A stretch of 64,000 nt of DNA, from contig JBNGIO010006320.1 in assembly GCA_049999805.1 (NCBI GenBank), positions 68,842 to 132,841 of the forward strand, given 5' to 3'. Every line of letters starts with the position of its first letter. The first letter of the stretch is position 1. Of the stretch, positions 45,028 through 55,009 are shown in pieces. Both the position numbers and the translations under genes were made by a program. The notes under the pieces were generated by a model. That model saw nothing but the letters and a program-made list of their open reading frames with translations, made no database searches and was not told where the DNA came from. The stretch comes from Folioceros fuciformis (Eukaryota > Anthocerotophyta > Anthocerotopsida > Anthocerotales).

Positions 45028-45617
45028 CACCTAAACACCACACCAAACCACAACCCCTGTCCATCACGACGTCCTCAATTGCTCAAACCACGGAATTACC
45101 ACAGCCCGGACTGCCGGACGCAAAAGTCCCGGCTCATTCACAGACGGAAGGCCAGGGTGGCAGGATAGCTCCACCCGGATTTCACAGGCAGTTTAAACCA
45201 GGTTCCCACTTTGTTTTCATCATACCTTCGTCCCCCGTTGTCCTGCCATCTTCCTTCGTTGCCCTAATTTTGCAGGATCCTACCGCCAGCTCCAGAGCCG
45301 CTAGCTGCGTGATTTGGGTGCATCGGCTCCCTGTGGTCGCAAGGATGATCGAAGAGAGGGAACGACTGGAATCATTAGCTTGATTGTGGAGGTCATGTTT
45401 TCAATCACGGCAGGTTATGTTGCCTTTTCCACCGTTGCCGTGCCCCCCACAAGATTAGTGTTCGCGGAGCTGCTATCTTCGTTGTACCAGGAGGAAACAC
45501 CAACATGAGCAGATAGGTAGTGCTATGTAGACGAATTTTAAGGTGATTTAAGGATGGATTTCCTGTATGAGACTGAAAGGTGATTATAAAAATTAGCGTA
45601 AGATGGTCTAAATAAAT
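45028..45617. other. ATG6 / ATXR2 intergenic region
   Basis: Divergent promoter region between ATG6 (-) and ATXR2 (+). No TATA box or RNA gene stands out. Confidence 0.4.
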
Positions 45618-47153
45618 GTGAAACTGATACTTAATGAAGTCTGCATGGAAAGGAAGGTGACCGAGGAGCCGTGCGAGACAGTCGGTTCCTTCCTCCACTG
45701 GAAGCTTACAGGGATGGCGGGAGGGAAGGGCAAATTGGCCCTGGCGGAGCTGCAGAAGACGGTGGTGGTGGAGGACATGCTGGCAGTTCCAAGCGAGGGG
45801 GCCATGCGGGAGTACTACGGGAATGTTGGAGCTGCAGGCGTGGGTGAAGGGTTGGAGGTGCGCTACATCGGTCGTGGAATGGGGAAAGGGGTTTTTGCAG
45901 GCCGGGATTTTGGAGAGGACGAAGTTGTGCTGAAGGAGCCCCAGCTGGTGGGAGCGCAGAGCACGCGGAGCAAGATGCACAGCCTGAACTGCAGCTTCTG
46001 CTTCCGGTACATTGGCAGTTTGGAGCTGCAAGTGGGCAGGCGGCTGAAGCTCATCGCAGAGGGTGGGGAGGATGCCCACCGGCATGACGGTGACGATGGG
46101 TACGGATCGGACAGGAGCATGGGAGAGCACGCGCTTGGGGAAGAGTATGACCTTGGTTTTGTGGAGGTGGGAGAGGAGGCAGCAAGGAAGTTGAGAGAGC
46201 GAGAGAGTTTGGCGGAGGGGCTGTTGAATGGCGCCATTCAGCTGCCCTACAGCAGTCTGTTCCCCCTGCCTCCCGTGGAGAAGTGCAGTGGTGGATGTGG
46301 TGAGGAGTATTACTGCAGCTTGTCCTGCGCGGAGGGTGCGTGGGAAGGGTACCACTCGCTGCTCTGCACGGGTCCCGGGTCCTTCTGTCGGGACAGGAAA
46401 GCGCTGGCGTGGTTTCAACAGCACGCAGACACCACTAACGATGCTTTCCGCATTGCTGCCCAGGTTATTGCCAAGACCATGCTCAGGTTTCGAAGGATCA
46501 AGCAGGTGAATAGGGACATGACCGATGAAGCTGCGCTGCTGGAAGCCTGGAAGCCGTTTGCCATGGGGTGGAAAGGCCTGATGTGGGAGACCGTGGCACG
46601 GCCAGAAGATGTGGATTCTGATGACGAAACGGAGTTCAGAGACAGCATCAAGACCATGGCAGCTGATTCCTTGCACCTTCTCACGCAAGCCATCTTCTCT
46701 CCAGAGTTCGAACCTTTGTTTACCTTGGAGGTTTATGGGAACATCATGGGCATGTTCGAGCTCAACAATCTCGAGATTGTAGTTTCGAATCCGCTGGAAG
46801 ACTACTTCATCCACATCGACGAGCTGCCTCAGCGAGAGAAGGAACAAGCGGAGAAGCTAACTCGGCCACTTCTGGAAGCGTTCGGGGACGACTACGGTGT
46901 ATACTGCGAGGGCTCGGGCTTCTTTCGGCTGCAGAGTTGCATGAACCACTCCTGCGATCCGAACGCAAGGGCATTCAAGAGGAGTGAGGACATTGATGGG
47001 CAAGCTGTTTTGTTAGCCAACAGGGTCATAACCAAGGGGGAGCAGATCACCATCTCTTACGTGGACGTCAACCTGCCATTTGAAGATAGAAAGCAAGCTC
47101 TGGCAGACTACGGTTTCGAATGTCACTGCGAGATTTGCGCAGCGCGTGAATGA
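45618..47153 (+). CDS. ATXR2: SET-domain lysine methyltransferase ATXR2-like (SMYD type)
   Basis: Single exon, up to 511 residues. Early: LEVRYIGRGMGKGVFAGRDF, the split SET N-terminal part. Then a MYND-like zinc cluster in two parts, NCSFCFRYIG and CSGGCGEEYYCSLSCAEGAW. The SET core is RLQSCMNHSCDPNARAF (AdoMet-binding NHSC) and ITISYVDVNLPFEDR, then the post-SET cysteine cluster YGFECHCEICAARE at the end. SMYD-type enzymes methylate histone H3 or non-histone lysines; Arabidopsis ATXR2 is linked to H3K36 methylation. The first Met (45618) gives a long tail; MAGGKGKLALAEL at 45714 is an equally likely start. No introns in 1.5 kb is unusual for this window. Confidence 0.92.
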   Translation: MKLILNEVCMERKVTEEPCETVGSFLHWKLTGMAGGKGKLALAELQKTVVVEDMLAVPSEGAMREYYGNVGAAGVGEGLEVRYIGRGMGKGVFAGRDFGEDEVVLKEPQLVGAQSTRSKMHSLNCSFCFRYIGSLELQVGRRLKLIAEGGEDAHRHDGDDGYGSDRSMGEHALGEEYDLGFVEVGEEAARKLRERESLAEGLLNGAIQLPYSSLFPLPPVEKCSGGCGEEYYCSLSCAEGAWEGYHSLLCTGPGSFCRDRKALAWFQQHADTTNDAFRIAAQVIAKTMLRFRRIKQVNRDMTDEAALLEAWKPFAMGWKGLMWETVARPEDVDSDDETEFRDSIKTMAADSLHLLTQAIFSPEFEPLFTLEVYGNIMGMFELNNLEIVVSNPLEDYFIHIDELPQREKEQAEKLTRPLLEAFGDDYGVYCEGSGFFRLQSCMNHSCDPNARAFKRSEDIDGQAVLLANRVITKGEQITISYVDVNLPFEDRKQALADYGFECHCEICAARE

Positions 47154-47234
47154 GCTCCATGGACAAGACCCGTGGTGCAGAATCCATCACCAAGCAAGCA
47201 AGAACCGTACATTATAATACAAAATCACAATTCG

Positions 47235-48071
47235 CTATTGGCTTCCTGACAGCGGAGAGTAACTTTCATCACCAGCCCTGTTCCCTGTCTGGGTAGCCGG
47301 GGAAGGGGAGCGGGTTTGAGTTCTTGCGAGTTTGGGGCAGTTGTCACTCTTGGGTTGGGCTATAGGGCAAAACTGAGAGTAGCAGGGCTGCTGGAGAGCC
47401 TTGTCCTCCTCCAGGGGCGGAGGCTGCTGCCCGAAGATCATCTCACAGCTCATGTCCTCGTAGTTGGGATTCATTGTGAGCGGGAGGCCGAAGTCGTTGG
47501 TGAAGAAATCCTGGGTTGGAATTTTGCACATGTTGACGCACATTCCGACGCAGCCACTCACCTCCAGGTACCGGCACTTCTTGATCTTCACCCCGCTCAT
47601 CTGCTTCTCCCCGTTCACCTCCACCTCCACGCGCTCCGCTGGCCCCACCAGCCACTGGAAGAAGGGCACGGTGATGGCAGCGTTGAGCTCACACGAGAAC
47701 TTGGTAGGCGGGAAGAGCTTCTTGAACTGCTCCGGGGCCCCTGGGGGGAGCGTGGACAGGAGCACCTCCCGCACGGCGGCCTGCTGCTCCTTGGCATTCC
47801 GGCCCTGCATCACCCCCCGGGAAACGTCCACGAAGCCGTCGTAGCCCGGAATGTCGGAGGTGTTGCCCGTCAGGTTCTCCATCTTGCGTTGGAACAGGCC
47901 CATGAAAGCCTTGTCGAAGAGCGAGTCCTTGTACTTGGTCTTCTCCCCGAACGGGGCCGGCTGTCCTGATGGTTCCGCGATCCCGCATCTCACATGCACA
48001 AGCGACGGGTGCCTGGGAGCGGATTGCGGAGTCGGGCGGATGGTGAAGCAAGCCCCAGAGTGGAGCCTCAT
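47235..48071 (-). CDS. D27: DWARF27-like beta-carotene isomerase (plastid)
   Basis: Single exon of 278 residues. The N-terminus (MRLHSGACFTIRPTPQSAPR) is basic, Ser/Pro-rich and transit-peptide-like. The conserved core starts YKDSLFDKAFMGLFQRKMEN and includes GYDGFVDVSRGVMQGR. The signature cysteine-rich block is CRYLEVSGCVGMCVNMCKIP, then TQDFFTNDFGLPLTMNPNYE and MSCEMIFGQQPPP. The C-terminal tail is Pro/Ser-rich and poorly conserved. D27 converts all-trans to 9-cis beta-carotene in plastids, the first committed step to strigolactone precursors. Several D27-like paralogues exist in plants, so the exact subgroup is not settled. It converges on ATXR2, 81 bp apart, and like it has no introns. 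Confidence 0.9.
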   Translation of the reverse strand: MRLHSGACFTIRPTPQSAPRHPSLVHVRCGIAEPSGQPAPFGEKTKYKDSLFDKAFMGLFQRKMENLTGNTSDIPGYDGFVDVSRGVMQGRNAKEQQAAVREVLLSTLPPGAPEQFKKLFPPTKFSCELNAAITVPFFQWLVGPAERVEVEVNGEKQMSGVKIKKCRYLEVSGCVGMCVNMCKIPTQDFFTNDFGLPLTMNPNYEDMSCEMIFGQQPPPLEEDKALQQPCYSQFCPIAQPKSDNCPKLARTQTRSPSPATQTGNRAGDESYSPLSGSQ

Positions 48072-49187
48072 CGTGCCTCAATCCTCCACAACCTCAGAGT
48101 GCGCTCAGTGACTGGGACTGACTGAAGCTACATCTGCTTGCAAATGGCATCCCCGAGTGCAAGGCGAGCACAGCACACCGTGTGTGAACCAGGTTATCGA
48201 CACTGCCTAAGAACCAAAGCATGTTAGTGGAGCGCTAGGATGAGCAGTGTGTGTCCGCCACACGCTCTGCTTCCGTGTGGCTGCCTAGGCGCCACACACA
48301 GAAGCAAGGAAGCTTAGGTGTTTGACACCCACAAAAAAAATAACAAAGTGGAAGGAAAAAACAACATCTGGACGTGAAAAGATCCGATGCTTCCTGGTTC
48401 CGAAGGGACTTCTCGAAGCCCGCCCTGCCAAGCATCGTATGTCAGCCCTCCTAGTTTCAAACGCCGTCACACAGAAGTCATTCGTTCAAGACAGGAGCAT
48501 GCGCGACGGGAGTCCTACACTCTGCACCGCGCTGTCATCACACAGCTCACGAAGATTTCTCGAGGCCTTCAGCTTGGACTCACAGCCCCCAAGGAAGACT
48601 ACTAGCGAAGACTGCTGCTGACTGCCCTCCTCGCATACCAGGTACGTCAAAGTCCAACTCAATTGTTCCGTGAGCCAACCTTCAAACAAGAGTGGGGAAG
48701 CCTCGAAGACGAGACGCTGCTGAATCTTTTTGCAACTTCGAACAGAGGTCCGATACAACGCACTACATTCTGCTTACATGCTATGTACATCTGCCTACAC
48801 CCAGCTGGTCATCCTGTTCCAGAACGTGCTCGCCTGGTATTGTGACAGCAACGTTGCAGGAAACAGCTAGGGCCAATAGCTTCTCACTTATTTCTGATCT
48901 GGGCAGTGGTGCTGGGGCAGGATCAGTATTTCGCGATCACCACCAATGTTGCGGGCCTGACTGCAGCCCATCTTGCCAGGGTCACAAGGTGGCTTCATCC
49001 TGCGGGTGCCATCATCTTAGCCCGTGGTACATTTCAGGCGTCGAAGGCCTTACATGCTTCACGGATATCCGTGCCCGGGAGCCACTCTCAGGCACATAAC
49101 GCACACATCAAGTACCTACACAAGGTCAGCAACAACATGACACAAAATAGACTGTACAGCACGACGCCTGTCAAGATTTCCAAAGAT
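48072..49187. other. intergenic, no supported gene
   Basis: Only short unconvincing frames. An imperfect inverted repeat lies near 48266-48306 (gcttccgtgtggc ... gccacacacagaagc). Confidence 0.4.
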
Positions 49188-49757
49188 TCAATCCAGGATT
49201 ATCCGCCTGTGAGGATACAGACTATAACATCCAGGTACCACACAATTGTACAAGATATCTAGAAAGCCAATATGGTCATGAAATCCAATGACACATTTTG
49301 CATCTATTTCACTTGGACAAGAATCCTGGTCTTGGTCTTCCTCAACCATGTTAATCCCTCCAGCATATTGAGACGCTGGACATTTCTCCACCAAGTGCAA
49401 TCTCGCCACTTCCAAGCAAACTTTCAGTTGCTCTTCGAACAAGAAAGGAAGTATAATATTTTCATCACCTTTCATGGAACCTCTTGCACCTGCATATGTG
49501 CTATATGTCAGACCAGTTGATCCCGTACTTTGTACCTCAACCCATCTCCCATGTCCTTCACTAAACATGAGAGTAGTCATATCCTCAGGTTGCACCACAG
49601 CATGAAGTGCTGTCTGCATTCTCAAAATCTCTTTTCCGTCATTTGAGTCTACATGTACTTCTTCAAAACATGTGAAGAAGAGACTAGGCTTGTACACAAC
49701 AGCTTCATTAAATCTAAGAACTAGAAATAATAATAGGATTGCACCTACTCTAACCAT
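49188..49757 (-). CDS. hypothetical secretory-pathway protein
   Basis: 189-residue minus-strand frame starting MVRVGAILLLFLVLRFNEAV, a clear signal-peptide-like N-terminus. It continues VVYKPSLFFTCFEEVHVDSN with few low-complexity stretches, contains four or more Cys in the mature part, and has QDQDSC near the end. I recognise no family. The last 25 residues look less protein-like, so a donor site may end the real exon earlier. AT-rich surroundings; could be a fragment of a larger receptor-like or repeat-derived gene. Confidence 0.35.
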   Translation of the reverse strand: MVRVGAILLLFLVLRFNEAVVYKPSLFFTCFEEVHVDSNDGKEILRMQTALHAVVQPEDMTTLMFSEGHGRWVEVQSTGSTGLTYSTYAGARGSMKGDENIILPFLFEEQLKVCLEVARLHLVEKCPASQYAGGINMVEEDQDQDSCPSEIDAKCVIGFHDHIGFLDILYNCVVPGCYSLYPHRRIILD

Positions 49758-50612
49758 GTTGCTGTTCCAAATTGCTCTGCAACAAGACCATGTTTATCAA
49801 TATATGTGACAACCCAAATTGACCTATGACTCTGAGAATAGACAGCATATTTTGTGAGTATATATATTTTATTAGGTATGCGTACTCTTATGTCTCATTC
49901 TACTATTGTTCAACAACCATGTCTTCAATTAAATCTTTATACAGTAGTCAATCATGTTTCTTTAAGAATGCAATCGTTTTCATGTTTTGGAGAAATGTGA
50001 ATGTCTCTTGTGCCTTGGCCACTTGCTCACTCCATGAATGAGATTGAAGATAAGAGATGTTGAAGGAAAGTTTTGCATTCTTCAAGTAAGCAAACTCTTC
50101 AACATACTATTGTAAGGTAACCTCTTTTCGGAGCGTAAGGAGTTCACCAACAAACCAACTATTTAGACCTCTGTTAGTTATTAATTAATTAATTATAATA
50201 CGTGTGTAAGAGTTTTATAACTTTTTATTTAATTAATATTATAATAGTATGGAATAATACTCGAAAGAGGGACGCTGGGTGGGTCATGGCTCCCACGCTC
50301 CGGTGAGGGTCGTCGGCGCGCGTCCCGAGAGATCCAGGAGAGCAAAATTAGATCCAGCTGGGAAGCAATACGTTGTGGACTGCGAGAATGGCACTGAAAG
50401 GGGGACAAAACCCAGTTTCCACGGGCATACGACAACGGGTTGGGGCGAGGGAATTGGGTTTGCTATATTTGGTAACGCGGGTCGGGCAGAGGGGACAATC
50501 GCCCCGGGGCTGGGATCCCGCGAGCTGAAGCCATCCTCGAGACCTGGTGTCTGGTGCGACGAGGTAGGCGCATTGTGGATGTGGGATCGGTGCGAGCGGA
50601 AGCCTGGCACCG
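49758..50612. other. intergenic, upstream of mannanase
   Basis: AT-rich to about 50260, then abruptly GC-rich toward the mannanase start, as expected for promoter plus 5' UTR. No TATA box stands out. Confidence 0.4.
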
Positions 50613-52632
50613 ATGGAAGCTGCAGGCGATGCGCGGGCTGCTGGCGGGGTGCGCGTCGGGGGCGCCGTCTCCAGGCTTGCGATCGCCAGGCTCGCGGTCT
50701 TCGCTGCGCTGCTCCTCTGCGGAGCGGGCTCTGCGGTTTCTCAATTCGATGATTTGCGGGACAAGTTTGTGACAGTCAGTGGCGTGCAGTTGGTCGTGGA
50801 CGGGAAGCCGTTCTACGTGAACGGATGGAACTCGTACTGGCTCATGGCCAAGGCCGCGGAGCGTGTTTTCGAGCTCCAAGGCTCGGGGAGGAAGAGCGAT
50901 CTTGAAAGCGGTTGGGAGAAGGCCGGCGCGCTGGAGGAGGTGAAGCAGGTCTTGGAGCACGGGTCGAATCTCGGGATGACTGTGTGTCGGACCTGGGCCT
51001 TCAGTGACGGCGGGTACCACGCGCTGCAGATCGCGCCGGGCCGGTACGACGATGTCGTGTTCAAGGTATGCTTGTTGTCGGATTGAGTTGTTTCAGTGGG
51101 AACCGGGTGATTAGGCGGTGGTGGAAGGTGTTGAGACGCATTAGGCCTGTAAGATTTTTTCTTCGTCGTCTTCTGATCCTTTTGTGTTGTTGAGGTGAAG
51201 AGCTGGATTTTGGAATCTGTGCCCACGTCTTAGGAGTGTATGAACGTTTGTTAGGTGCCGGACGTGGCTGGTACGGGGCCGTCAAGGTAGGTGGGAATGA
51301 GTGTGTGTGTAGCTTGCGCGTCGCGCGTGCTGGAAATCGAAGGTCGGATGAAGCTGGCCGAATAGTGACCTAATGTGGAGACTTCTGTTTGGAGACAGGC
51401 CTTGGATTATGTGGTGGCAGAGGCGAGGAACCACAATGTGAAGCTGATTCTGTGCTTGGTGGACGACTTAGCCTCATTTGGTGGCAAGCCGCAGTATGTC
51501 AAGTGGGCCGTGGAGGCTGGTCATCACTTGAGCCTCCCGTCCAATGACTCATTCTACTCTGACAATTTCATCAAGAATTATTACAAGCGACATGTGATGG
51601 TGAACAGTGCGTCGTTTGCTCTGCGAAAGTTCTGCTGTTATGTGCTGCTTCAGTTGCATTTCAGTTACAGGGTCGTTCTGTTGCTGCAAATTGCAGAGAG
51701 TGGTTACTCGGGTCAACACAGTGACGGGATTGGCCTACAGGGATGATCCCACGATACTGGCCTGGGAGCTGGTGAACGAGCCTCGGTGTGCTTCTGATCC
51801 TACTGGTCACACCTTAAAGGTAATCACTGACGTTCCCTGAGGTGGCTGTGTCAGCTTTCAGGAATTGAAATCGATGGATCAACCTCCCCATGGGGGAACC
51901 TAATATCATGAACGTGGCAGGCTTGGATAAAAGAGATGGCAGCCTATGTGAAGATGCTGGATAGCAAACATCTTGTCACGGTTGGCTTGGAGGGCTTCTA
52001 CAATGGAGCCAAAGGTGCAAACTTAAATAGACTTGGTGCCAATCCTGCTGGGGGCTGGGCTCAATGGCTTGGCACTGACTTCATCGACCAGAACAAACTG
52101 GAACATATTGATTTTGCCTCAGCACACGGTTATCCTGACACCTGGTGAGCCCCTGCTGATTGATCTACGAGGGTCCTGCACACGCACACGCCATGGGCAA
52201 CACATTAACTCATTCCTGTTGTGCAGGGTACCTTTTCTTACCCCTGCGGAGAGACTAGATTTCTTCAACAATTGGGTAGACGTGCACATCGAGGATGCGC
52301 AACAGCTACTGGGAAAGCCAGTTCTCTTCTCAGAGTTTGGCATCTCAGCAGAGACGAAGGATTTCGAACCGGAAAGCAGGCACAGGTTGCTCACTTCCAT
52401 GTTTCACAGAATATGGGAGTCTGCGAAGGCAGGCAGAGCAGGTGCAGGATCACTGGTTTGGCAGTTTGTGGCACCCAACATGAACAAATTGATCGACTCC
52501 TTCTCGATTGTGCCCACTCGGCATCAACATATCGCGGAGCTTTTCTCTGCCCACTCATGCAGATTGCTGACAGTGTACAATCCTCTGCACGCCCAAGCAT
52601 GTGCTCTTCCAGTTCAGGACAAGGCGAACTAA
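50613..52632 (+). CDS. mannan endo-1,4-beta-mannosidase (GH5 family)
   Basis: Five exons: 50613-51065, 51399-51599, 51697-51819, 51921-52144, 52227-52632. The N-terminus is a hydrophobic signal sequence ([17 protein letters not shown]). Core motifs in order: [57 protein letters not shown] with the acid/base Glu, [14 protein letters not shown], and [10 protein letters not shown] with the nucleophile Glu. Both catalytic glutamates and the HGYP histidine are present, so the enzyme should be active. It would be secreted and hydrolyse cell-wall mannans during wall loosening. Exon 2 begins directly at [17 protein letters not shown], so the short link usually found after the first core strand (naming the shared fold half) is shorter than in some relatives; a small exon between 51066 and 51398 is possible. 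Confidence 0.92.
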
Positions 52633-53204
52633 TTGGCCTTGTTTGTACGTCAAGGACGGGGGCGTCAGAGTCCTAGAAATAAGTGCAATCCTTGTACTTG
52701 CGCAGTAATGCCGTTTATGTAGTTGACGTGTACAGTGGTGAAACAAAAAGTTGGTGGCCCCAGGCTGTGACGGCGATGATTGCCCTGGACAATGCCGTCA
52801 GAAACAAAATATCCAGGCAATGATCCCTCCTAGACTCACAACCGCGTCCACGGTGTTGTTGTTTACCGGTTCTCCCTCGGCACAAAGGCCGAGACGTTTG
52901 GGAAAATGCAAACACAAAGGACATACTGCATGTAAAGGATGTTTCCGCACATGCACACTGTGGAAAGCGTCCTCAAGGACCAAACGAAGGTTGAATGTAC
53001 CACGCCATCCGAGTATCAATTTCCTGCTAGAATTGAAGGACTTGCACGCTTTCCGCGTCCGGTGGAAAATTGGTGACCACAGGTTGCAAGGGCGTTCAAG
53101 GATCGTTCTCACCGAGGTCGCACGAAGAAACTGGTTATTTTGCGTGAACCAGCGGCAGCCGAGGCTGATTTCTTGGTGGGTCCTTTTTGACCACTTGAGG
53201 CAAC
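52633..53204. other. mannanase / RNase H2B intergenic
   Basis: Convergent interval, no supported gene; the open frames on both strands here have no recognisable features. Confidence 0.4.
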
Positions 53205-54844
53205 CTACAAAAGGAACTGGTTTAGTTTGGGGAAGATGCTGCAATGGAAAGACTATGCAGGGTCTGCAGCCGAGAATATCTTACAGGTACCGGTTTCATG
53301 GGCTCTGCTAGAAACATGTGCGTCTGCGCATCAGAACGAGCCTTTTTATGGGCTTCAAAATCCACCCTGCAGGAAGTAGAGTTGGGTCAGGAGTACAGTA
53401 CTGCATCCAGTGCAAACCATGCACGCCAAGGCGTCCTAGAGCGACCGTGCACCTTAGATGGGTGCATAGCATCTGAAGCCATGGATCCGGCTTCAGGTAC
53501 TCCCCAAGCACACCCACAGCATGCACCTCTGCACACGCGCAGGAAGGAGATGTCACACCATTTCCTCGGATAGTGGAATAATGCTAAAACGAACAGGGTT
53601 ATTCACATGTGAGCCTTACTCATATCATCTTCACTTAGGGAGCCGTAGGCACCACCTTTGAGGGATGCCAAGGCCCTTGAAGTCTGCCTGACCTACAATC
53701 CATGCCACTTGTGCTTCAGGTTCCTGACTTCGCAGACGAGTTGCAAGCAGATGTGGCCAGACAAAGCGTACCTTGCAACACAGCCATGCCAAAGCCTTGT
53801 TGTCATCCAGTCTGTAGTACTTGACCGAACCCAGTTCTGACAGGTTTCCCACAGCTTGTAAGGTGCCATGAGGGGACAGCATGCGATGCCAGCACCGAAA
53901 CCTGGGCTCTCACCTCGGACTTCACAAACAGCTTGAAGTGAGTTCCCAAGGAGAGGCAACAGACGAATGTAACTGGGATACCCATCCACATCCAGAACCT
54001 CGTCCAGTGCCCTGAACTTGCCTGCGTCATCACCTCTCTGGACCGACACAATCGTCAGCTAAAGGTCGCCAATGAAAGGTGGAACACCTGTGGATATCTA
54101 GGCACTCACTTTCATGCGGGCTTTGTCCAGGAGTGGCAAGAGGAGAAAAATTGGATCAACAGGTGATCCCACGTATAAGCTCCCATCTGCTTGCACGATC
54201 CCCATTGCGGGAGGAAACTCTCAAACACGTCAGTCACATCTGTACACTCAGCAGCACCCACATGCCGCAATGAGGTACAAGAACCCAAGCACTATCTCAA
54301 CAAAACCAATGACTGGGCGCTCTATCGTCTCACCTTCAACCACAGAGTCGCCTACGAACCAAGACCCATACCGTTGTTTAAACCAGTGAACCTCCTGAAC
54401 TGTTCCATCCATTACCATGTACAAAGCCTTGCTTCCTACTCCTCCAAGACAAAACGCATCACATCAAGAGTCACATCAAGCATGCAACAAGCAGACGACT
54501 GCCATGCTGATTTCATTTCACTGAGCTGACCAGGACAGCAATGGTTGCTAACCGGATTTCGGGTTCTGCAAATGTACAAATTTGCCATCCAGCTCCTGAC
54601 TCGTGCTTTCGGACTTGCTCAAAGAGGGAGCTGTCAGGACAAGCCGGTTGCGCATAGTCAGTCCCACCACACATGATCCAATCTGCTGCTGTTGACAGTA
54701 TTCGCATGTACCATGTGCAATCAGAACGCGGATGTCCGAGCTTGCGTTGCGTGAACACATGGCCACAAGCAATCTGTGCTTCCTCCTGCTGGCAGCCCTC
54801 GGAAACTCTCGTATTTTGTTGGCCTCCTTTTCCGCGGGAAGCAA
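53205..54844 (-). CDS. RNASEH2B: ribonuclease H2 subunit B
   Basis: Seven-exon model on the minus strand: 54844-54553, 54435-54334, 54186-54111, then about 54043-53915, 53857-53769, 53541-53455, and a last exon of about 53240-53205. Blocks: SSDIRVLIAHG, then LDGKFVHLQNPKSG, then ALYMVMDGTVQEVHWFKQRY and GSWFVGDSVVE. The signature GSLYVGSPVDPIFLLLPLLD is followed by GKFRALDEVLDVDGYPSYIR and SVKYYRLDDNKALAWLCCK. The end is SIFPKLNQFLL, stop at 53205-53207. This is the non-catalytic B subunit of RNase H2, which removes ribonucleotides and RNA:DNA hybrids from nuclear DNA. The PIP-box-like QxxF near the C-terminus is weak. The N-terminal 30 residues are basic. Exon edges in the 3' half are less certain. 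Confidence 0.85.
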
Positions 54845-55009
54845 AATTATCTACCATTATATCGCGAACCCATCAGAAACTTTGTATTACAGCGTTGCCG
54901 CCCTAAAATTGACAGCTTTCACGACGTCTCACAAATCGTTTGTCTACAGGACGGGAATGTAGTCAGCCAGCCGTGCTTACCCGTTTTCGCGACCACGATT
55001 GACAACGGT
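54845..55009. promoter_or_regulatory. bidirectional promoter RNASEH2B / RNA methyltransferase
   Basis: 165 bp separate the two diverging start codons chosen here. Transcription in both directions must start within or near this stretch. No TATA box is visible on either strand. Confidence 0.5.

Noticed and set aside
45405-46847. 480-residue minus-strand open frame
   Set aside because: Antisense shadow of the GC-rich ATXR2 exon. The plus strand has SET and MYND motifs; this one has none.
47316-47969. 217-residue plus-strand frame rich in His/Leu
   Set aside because: Antisense of the D27 coding exon.
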